NCBI GenBank assembly: GCA_021768245.1
Contig: JAETNO010000034.1
Location: 1 to 18,687, forward strand
From: Bacteroidaceae bacterium
Lineage (GTDB): Bacteria > Bacteroidota > Bacteroidia > Bacteroidales > Muribaculaceae
Length of the DNA stretch: 18,687 nt
Direction: 5' to 3'
The position numbers and the translations under genes are program-made. Position 1 is the first letter of the stretch, and each line of letters opens with the position of its first letter. The notes under the pieces were generated by a model that was not told the DNA's origin, did no database searches, and saw only the letters and a list, made by a program, of their open reading frames with translations. Of this stretch, positions 14,767-18,687 are shown piece by piece.

Positions 14767-16060
14767 AATTTTTCATTTCTTTTTTAGTCTGCAGTGAATC
14801 GTTGTCGTGTGCCGGCGTGGCTTCCGTGTCGCTTTTGCCCTCTTCATTTTTTGGAGCGGCGATTGGATTCACCTTTATGCCATGTGACAGTTTGTGGTAT
14901 CCCTCGACAACGATTTTTTCACCTTTTGCCAGTCCGCGCTCTACGATAGTGAAGTTACCCACTTCCGGCCCGGTCTCGATAAAGCGTTTCTCGACCACGC
15001 TGTCGGGTCGCACCACATATATATATGCGCCACCCTTTTCAACCACGAGAGCTTTTGTCGGCACTTCGATAGCCTGCTCGCGGACATCGAGCAGCACTTT
15101 GACTTTGGTGAATTCTCCCGGGAGCAGGCTGCGGTCAGGGTTAGGCATCTCGGCGCGTACGGAGAATGTTCCTGTCTTCGGGTCAACCTGAGGGTCGGCG
15201 AAGTCCACAAGCCCTTTATGGGGATAGACAGAGCCGTCGGGAAGGGTGATTGTCACATATGAATTCCATTTGCGCGACGGTTCGGCGCCACCGAGATTCA
15301 CATTTCTGTCCTTGCTGCGGAGGTAGTCGAGAGCTGTCATGGAGAAGTCGACTCTCACGGTGTCGCTCTTCACTACTGTGGCCAATAGAGACTTGCCTCC
15401 TGATGGCCCTACGAGTGTACCGATGTCGGCCACTCGTTCGGAGATATATCCTGAAATCGGCGAGCTGACTCTTGTATAGCCGAGTGTCAGTTCCGCTTGC
15501 GTAAGGTCGGCCTCGCTGACGATCACTTCTGCGTTGGCGCTCTCATAGGCGGCTGTAGCGTTGTCCAGGTCGAGCTGCGACGCGGCTTTCTGTGCATACA
15601 GTGGTTTTATCCTTTTGAGGTCACGTTCGGCTTTCTGTGCCTGAGCGCGTGCCTTGTTGAGCTGAGCGCGTGCCTTGTTGACATGGGCACGATAGAGGCG
15701 CGGGTCTATGATGAAAAGAGTCTGCCCCTTTTCGATATACGAGCCTTCTTTGAACAGCATGCTTTCGAGATAACCTTCCACTCGGGCATGGATTTCCACG
15801 AATTGTTGTGCGCGGATACGTCCTACGTATTCGCCGTAGATGTTCACGCTGTCTGTCTCCACTGTTTCCACTTCGACAGTGGGATAGACCGGTTTGACAG
15901 GCTTTGGCCTGAGGACAAAATAAAGCCCTGTGGCGATGGCTATGGCGCCAACGGCTATTATAAGCCATGTCTTTTTGCTGTGAGGTGTTTTGTTGCGCAC
16001 CGCTTTGTAGCCCGTGCTAACTTTCGAACCTATTGTCTGCTTGTAACGGTTGATGTCCAT
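14765..16060 (-). CDS. RND efflux periplasmic adaptor (AcrA/MexA-type membrane fusion protein)
   Basis: A 431-residue adaptor that bridges the pump and the outer-membrane channel. It has a cytoplasmic basic N-terminus, one membrane anchor (about residues 31-50) instead of the lipobox of E. coli AcrA, then the lipoyl half-motif EIHARVEGYLESMLFKEGSY (89-108). An alpha-helical hairpin follows at about 122-195, containing a duplicated heptad NKARAQL/NKARAQA (128-141), then the second lipoyl half (LGYTRVSSPISGYIS), a beta-barrel domain (VRVDFSMTALDYL...) and the membrane-proximal domain (IEVPTKALVVEKGGAYIYVV). The tail is Lys/Glu-rich and low complexity. It is the first gene of the operon, with a leader of about 160 nt if the TATCTTTG box at 16226-16233 is used. 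No local regulator gene is seen. Confidence 0.95.
   Translation of the reverse strand: MDINRYKQTIGSKVSTGYKAVRNKTPHSKKTWLIIAVGAIAIATGLYFVLRPKPVKPVYPTVEVETVETDSVNIYGEYVGRIRAQQFVEIHARVEGYLESMLFKEGSYIEKGQTLFIIDPRLYRAHVNKARAQLNKARAQAQKAERDLKRIKPLYAQKAASQLDLDNATAAYESANAEVIVSEADLTQAELTLGYTRVSSPISGYISERVADIGTLVGPSGGKSLLATVVKSDTVRVDFSMTALDYLRSKDRNVNLGGAEPSRKWNSYVTITLPDGSVYPHKGLVDFADPQVDPKTGTFSVRAEMPNPDRSLLPGEFTKVKVLLDVREQAIEVPTKALVVEKGGAYIYVVRPDSVVEKRFIETGPEVGNFTIVERGLAKGEKIVVEGYHKLSHGIKVNPIAAPKNEEGKSDTEATPAHDNDSLQTKKEMKN
15641..15681. repeat. Tandem 21-bp in-frame duplication in the adaptor hairpin
   Basis: The 20-bp string CTGAGCGCGTGCCTTGTTGA occurs at 15641-15660 and again at 15662-15681, a period of 21 bp. 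On the coding strand it gives NKARAQL then NKARAQA, exactly one coiled-coil heptad, inside the alpha-hairpin of the efflux adaptor. Perfect identity suggests a recent duplication. Confidence 0.85.
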
Positions 16061-16225
16061 CTCAAAAAATGCGCTTAATATTTATGATGAATTCCGGTTG
16101 AGTAGGCTTGTGTGGGCCTCTCGCTCTACACTATGTCGTTATTCTTTTATAACACATACACCACCGGATTGTTGAATGTTTAAAAATTAATAAATTTTAA
16201 TTAACGCTTGCCTGTTTTGCGGATG

Positions 16226-16233
16226 CAAAGATA
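16226..16233 (-). promoter_or_regulatory. Candidate -7 box (TATCTTTG) of the efflux operon
   Basis: On the minus strand TATCTTTG matches the Bacteroidota -7 consensus TAnnTTTG exactly. No good TTTG is present about 20 nt further upstream, so it may need an activator or may not be used. If used, transcription would start near 16220 and give a leader of about 160 nt before the adaptor ATG at 16060. Confidence 0.4.
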
Positions 16234-16376
16234 TTACATTTTATATCACTTATGCCGTATGCTTGATAAACGGCTGAAATGTGTTGACAAAAATTCTTTT
16301 CTTCTCCTTCATTCCACAGTTATTGGACAAATTGAAGAAAAATTTCATTAATTTGTGTTTTTTATTCTTCTGCAAT

Positions 16377-16407
16377 GTTGGCTCAAATGAAAAAATAACT
16401 AAATTTG
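16377..16407 (+). promoter_or_regulatory. Promoter of serC-serA
   Basis: TAAATTTG (16400-16407) is an exact TAnnTTTG -7 box, and GTTG (16377-16380) lies 19 nt upstream as a near match to the -33 TTTG. Start of transcription would be around 16413, leaving a leader of about 33 nt before the serC ATG, too short for a riboswitch or attenuator. Confidence 0.6.
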
Positions 16408-16446
16408 CCTCATAAAAATTATCTATCTACATTTATATTTTGAATT

Positions 16447-17517
16447 ATGAAGAAGCATAATTTCTTTGCCGGCCCTTCGATTCTTAGTGAGTATACCATT
16501 AAGAATACCGCCGATGCTATTCTGAACTTTGCCAACACTGGGCTTTCCATTCTTGAGGTATCCCATCGTGGCAAGGAGTTTGTGGCTGTCATGGATGAGG
16601 CCCAGCAGCTCGTAAAGGAACTTCTCGACGTTCCCGAAGGCTATCATGTGCTCTATCTCGGTGGCGGTGCGAGCCTCCAGTTCTGCATGGCCCCCTTCAA
16701 CCTCCTTCGTACTAAGGCCGGTTATCTCGACACCGGAACCTGGGCTTCGAACGCAATCAAGGAAGCCCGCCTGTTTGGTGAGGTAGAGGTGCTTGCTTCT
16801 TCAAAGGAGGCCAATTACACCTACTATCCTAAAGGCTACACAGTGCCTGACGACCTCGACTATTTCCATATTACGACGAATAACACAATCTACGGCACCG
16901 AGCTCCGTACAGACCCCGATGTTAAAGTGCCCCTCGTAGCCGACATGTCGTCCGACATATTCTCCCGTCCGATAGACGTTGCTAAATATGATTTAATCTA
17001 TGCCGGTGCGCAGAAGAATCTTGGCCCGGCTGGAGCGACTCTTGTGATTGTCAAGGAGAGTGCCCTCGGTCACGTCGACCGTCAGATACCTACCATGCTC
17101 GACTACCGCACCCACATTAAGAAGGGGTCGATGTTCAACACTCCTCCCGTGCTTCCCGTTTTCTCCGCGCTTCAGACTTTGCGCTATTATAAGGAGATGG
17201 GTGGCGTTAAGGAGATGGAAAAACGTGACCTCGCTAAGGCGGCCCTTCTCTATGAGGCTATCGATGCCTCAAAGATGTTTGTAGGCACTGTCACTGATCC
17301 GGATTCTCGTTCTATCATGAATGTTACCTTCGTCATGACTCCCGAGTATAAGGAACTTGAGAAAGATTTCGTTGACTTCTGCTCTGAAAGGGGCATCGTG
17401 GGCATCAAGGGTCACCGTTCGGTAGGCGGTTTCCGTGCGTCGCTCTATAATGCTCTTCCAATCGAGAGCGTTCAGGCTCTTGTCGATGCGATGAAAGATT
17501 TTGAGAAGACTCATTAA
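16447..17517 (+). CDS. serC: Phosphoserine aminotransferase
   Basis: A 356-residue class V PLP aminotransferase converting 3-phosphohydroxypyruvate and glutamate to O-phosphoserine and 2-oxoglutarate in serine synthesis; the family can also act in pyridoxine synthesis. The N-terminus NFFAGPSILSEYTI is the conserved SerC opening (NFxAGPxxLP). LGGGASLQFCMAPFNLL is the cofactor-phosphate loop, VADMSSDIFSRPIDV precedes the Schiff-base lysine K190 in GAQKNLGPAG, and HRSVGGFRASLYNA near the C-terminus carries the conserved substrate-binding arginines. Full length and in frame from ATG 16447. serA follows after 19 bp, so the two form an operon that covers the first two steps from 3-phosphoglycerate; serB is not in the window. 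Confidence 0.97.
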   Translation: MKKHNFFAGPSILSEYTIKNTADAILNFANTGLSILEVSHRGKEFVAVMDEAQQLVKELLDVPEGYHVLYLGGGASLQFCMAPFNLLRTKAGYLDTGTWASNAIKEARLFGEVEVLASSKEANYTYYPKGYTVPDDLDYFHITTNNTIYGTELRTDPDVKVPLVADMSSDIFSRPIDVAKYDLIYAGAQKNLGPAGATLVIVKESALGHVDRQIPTMLDYRTHIKKGSMFNTPPVLPVFSALQTLRYYKEMGGVKEMEKRDLAKAALLYEAIDASKMFVGTVTDPDSRSIMNVTFVMTPEYKELEKDFVDFCSERGIVGIKGHRSVGGFRASLYNALPIESVQALVDAMKDFEKTH

Positions 17518-17536
17518 TTCCTAAGGGTTATTTATT

Positions 17537-18457
17537 ATGAAAGTACTTATAGCAACTGAAAAGCCTTTCGCCGCCGTTGCTGTCGACGCGATGCGCAAGG
17601 TCATAGAGGATGCGGGCGCTGAGTTGGCCCTGCTTGAGAAATATACCTCGCGTCAGGAACTCCTCGATGCGGTGGCTACCGCCGATGCTCTCATTATCCG
17701 TAGTGACAAAGTCGATGCCGAGGTGCTTGCTGCCGCCCCCTCGCTGAAAGTGGTGGTGCGTGCCGGTGCAGGCTATGATAATGTTGACCTTGAAGCTGCG
17801 ACTTCTCGAGGCGTGTGTGTGCAGAACACTCCGGGACAGAATTCCAATGCCGTCGCTGAGCTCGTGTTCGGGCTTGCCGTGATGATGTGTCGCAACATGT
17901 ATAATGGCACTTCTGGTTCTGAACTTAAAGATAAGACTCTTGGCATCCAGGCTTTTGGACAGGTTGGCCGTAACGTTGCCCGTATTGCCCGTGGTTTTGA
18001 AATGAGCATTTCGGCTCTTGACCCCTATTGCCCTGATAACGTTATGGAGGATGCCGGGGTTTCTCCGGTTCATTCTGTCGAGGAGCTATATCGTGAAAAC
18101 AAGGTTGTCTCGATTCATATTCCCGCTACTCCTGAAACCCGTGGGTCGATTGGCTATGACCTTGTGGCTTCTATGCCTAAGGGGGGGCTGCTTATCAATA
18201 CTGCCCGTAAGGAAGTCGTTGATGAGGAGGGGCTGATTCGGGCTCTTGATGCTCGTCCTGACCTTAAATATGCCGCTGATGTGGCTCCGGAGCGCGCTGC
18301 CGAAATGAAGGCGCGCTTCGGTGACCGTGTGTTCTTCACTCCTAAAAAGATGGGGGCTCAGACTTCGGAGGCGAATATTAATGCTGGAATAGCTGCGGCG
18401 CGTCAGGTCATAGCGTTCCTTACCACTGGCGAGCAGCGTTTCCGCGTTAATAAATGA
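17537..18457 (+). CDS. serA: D-3-phosphoglycerate dehydrogenase, short form with catalytic lysine
   Basis: A 306-residue D-2-hydroxyacid dehydrogenase oxidising 3-phosphoglycerate to 3-phosphohydroxypyruvate with NAD. It shows VRAGAGYDNVDLEAA (74-88) of the substrate domain, the Rossmann loop AFGQVG (139-144, first glycine of GxGxxG replaced by Ala), D162 at the end of the next strand (NAD preference), NTARKEVVDE with the catalytic arginine R224, and E252 in DVAPE. At the position of the usual catalytic histidine (TPHxG) it has TPKKMGAQT, so K270 probably takes that role. There is no C-terminal ACT or ASB domain, so serine feedback through an ACT domain is not expected. A lysine-type PGDH class is, to my knowledge, already described in Bacteroides and related gut organisms. 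Start is supported by AAGGG about 10 nt upstream. Downstream lie hairpins and a new promoter. Confidence 0.95.
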   Translation: MKVLIATEKPFAAVAVDAMRKVIEDAGAELALLEKYTSRQELLDAVATADALIIRSDKVDAEVLAAAPSLKVVVRAGAGYDNVDLEAATSRGVCVQNTPGQNSNAVAELVFGLAVMMCRNMYNGTSGSELKDKTLGIQAFGQVGRNVARIARGFEMSISALDPYCPDNVMEDAGVSPVHSVEELYRENKVVSIHIPATPETRGSIGYDLVASMPKGGLLINTARKEVVDEEGLIRALDARPDLKYAADVAPERAAEMKARFGDRVFFTPKKMGAQTSEANINAGIAAARQVIAFLTTGEQRFRVNK

Positions 18458-18494
18458 TTTTTCGTTGCTTCTGATTGTGATATAAAGCAGCGCT

Positions 18495-18512
18495 TTCGCG
18501 CATGTGCGCGAA
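18495..18512. terminator. GC-rich hairpin after serA, possible terminator
   Basis: TTCGCGC (18495-18501) and GCGCGAA (18506-18512) form a perfect 7-bp stem with loop ATGT, 38 bp after the serA stop. No T-run follows on either strand, so intrinsic termination is uncertain; it may instead protect the 3' end of the serC-serA mRNA. Confidence 0.4.
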
Positions 18513-18525
18513 CATTATGATATGC

Positions 18526-18571
18526 GTTAGGACTGAAATCGGCTATATTTATGCCAGATTTCAGTCCTAAC
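18526..18571. repeat. Perfect 15-bp inverted repeat with a structured loop
   Basis: GTTAGGACTGAAATC (18526-18540) and GATTTCAGTCCTAAC (18557-18571) are exact reverse complements separated by 16 nt. In the loop, GGC and GCC can add three more pairs with one unpaired A. No T-run follows on either strand. It may be a serA transcript end, a dispersed palindromic repeat or a regulator site upstream of the promoter at 18603. Confidence 0.75.
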
Positions 18572-18590
18572 TGTTAAATAACTGTTAAAT
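18569..18590. repeat. Tandem 11-bp repeat AACTGTTAAAT x2 upstream of a promoter
   Basis: AACTGTTAAAT occurs at 18569-18579 and immediately again at 18580-18590. It starts at the last bases of the palindrome and ends 12 bp before the -33 box at 18603, about -71 to -50 from the predicted start. One repeat per helical turn at this place suits an activator site or UP-like element. Confidence 0.7.
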
Positions 18591-18602
18591 ATGGTTTGTA
18601 GA

Positions 18603-18634
18603 TTTGGAGATTAAGTATGGAAGTTCTACCTTTG
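18603..18634 (+). promoter_or_regulatory. Strong Bacteroidota promoter pointing out of the window
   Basis: TTTG (18603-18606) and TACCTTTG (18627-18634) match the -33 and -7 consensus exactly with 20 nt between them. Transcription would start near 18640 and run rightward beyond the window. The TACCTTTGCACTCGC context resembles highly expressed Bacteroidales promoters, including stable-RNA ones, as far as I recall; the gene it serves is not in the window. Confidence 0.75.
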
Positions 18635-18638
18635 CACT

Positions 18639-18687
18639 CGCTTTTGAGGAGCGGGCCACCCGGAGGGGCGGCCGGAAAGTTAATAAC
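18639..18687 (+). other. Start of a GC-rich structured leader, gene outside window
   Basis: Directly after the predicted start, CGCT (18639-18642) can pair with AGCG (18650-18653), and GGCCACCC (18654-18661) with GGGCGGCC (18666-18673) around a GGAG tetraloop with one A-C mismatch. No start codon or RNA gene end is recognisable before the window stops. It could be the 5' leader of an mRNA or of an rRNA/tRNA precursor. Confidence 0.45.

Larger units (their letters stand above)
16061..16446. other. Divergent intergenic region between the efflux operon and serC
   Basis: A 386-bp A/T-rich stretch with no supportable gene. It holds a leftward promoter-like box for the efflux operon, a rightward promoter for serC, and an A/T-rich partly palindromic tract at about 16180-16204 inside the efflux leader. 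No tRNA, regulator gene or clear operator was recognised. Confidence 0.7.

Noticed and set aside
15497..16078. 193-codon open frame on the + strand
   Set aside because: Antisense to the efflux adaptor; the Cys- and Phe-rich translation has no recognisable domain.
16413..16446. Riboswitch or attenuator before serC
   Set aside because: The predicted leader is only about 33 nt, A/T-rich and without a stem or T-run.

Overview
The window looks like a piece of a Bacteroidales chromosome, most likely Muribaculaceae or a close relative. The evidence is: Bacteroidota-type promoters (TTTG, about 20 nt, then TAnnTTTG) before several genes; few Shine-Dalgarno sites; roughly balanced base composition; and protein families with a Bacteroidota flavour, such as a lysine-type short SerA, a PstS-like lipoprotein paired with a TPR protein, and a small HExxH membrane protein. 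The family-level placement is inference; no rRNA is visible.

Layout, left to right. Bases 1-135 hold a possible right end of an IS21-like element, followed by a small HExxH protein gene on the + strand (136-450). Bases 499-4707 are a leftward block in transcription order acyl-CoA ligase, hotdog thioesterase, dprA, uridine phosphorylase-type enzyme. The ligase and thioesterase overlap as TAATG. Bases 4708-4939 hold stacked hairpins, the main one a good rho-independent terminator for the leftward operon 4940-8027: a two-helix membrane protein, a PstS-like lipoprotein and a secreted TPR protein. From a divergent region, vsr and rarA run rightward (8306-10152); both are DNA-maintenance genes, and rarA has its own promoter so close to the ATG that the mRNA may be leaderless.

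Bases 10169-16060 hold a complete tripartite RND efflux operon read leftward (periplasmic adaptor, inner-membrane pump, outer-membrane channel lipoprotein) with no local regulator. A 386-bp divergent region separates it from serC-serA (16447-18457), the first two enzymes from 3-phosphoglycerate towards serine. The last 230 bp contain no gene, but hold two perfect hairpins, an 11-bp tandem repeat, a near-ideal promoter pointing right and a GC-rich structured leader that leaves the window.

Most of the window is conserved housekeeping and efflux content. I did not find a convincing new defence or mobile system. The less explained items are the small HExxH protein, the dispersed-repeat-like palindrome at 4856-4894, the TPR/PstS-like/small-membrane-protein module, the one-heptad duplication in the efflux adaptor, and the structured promoter region at the right edge.
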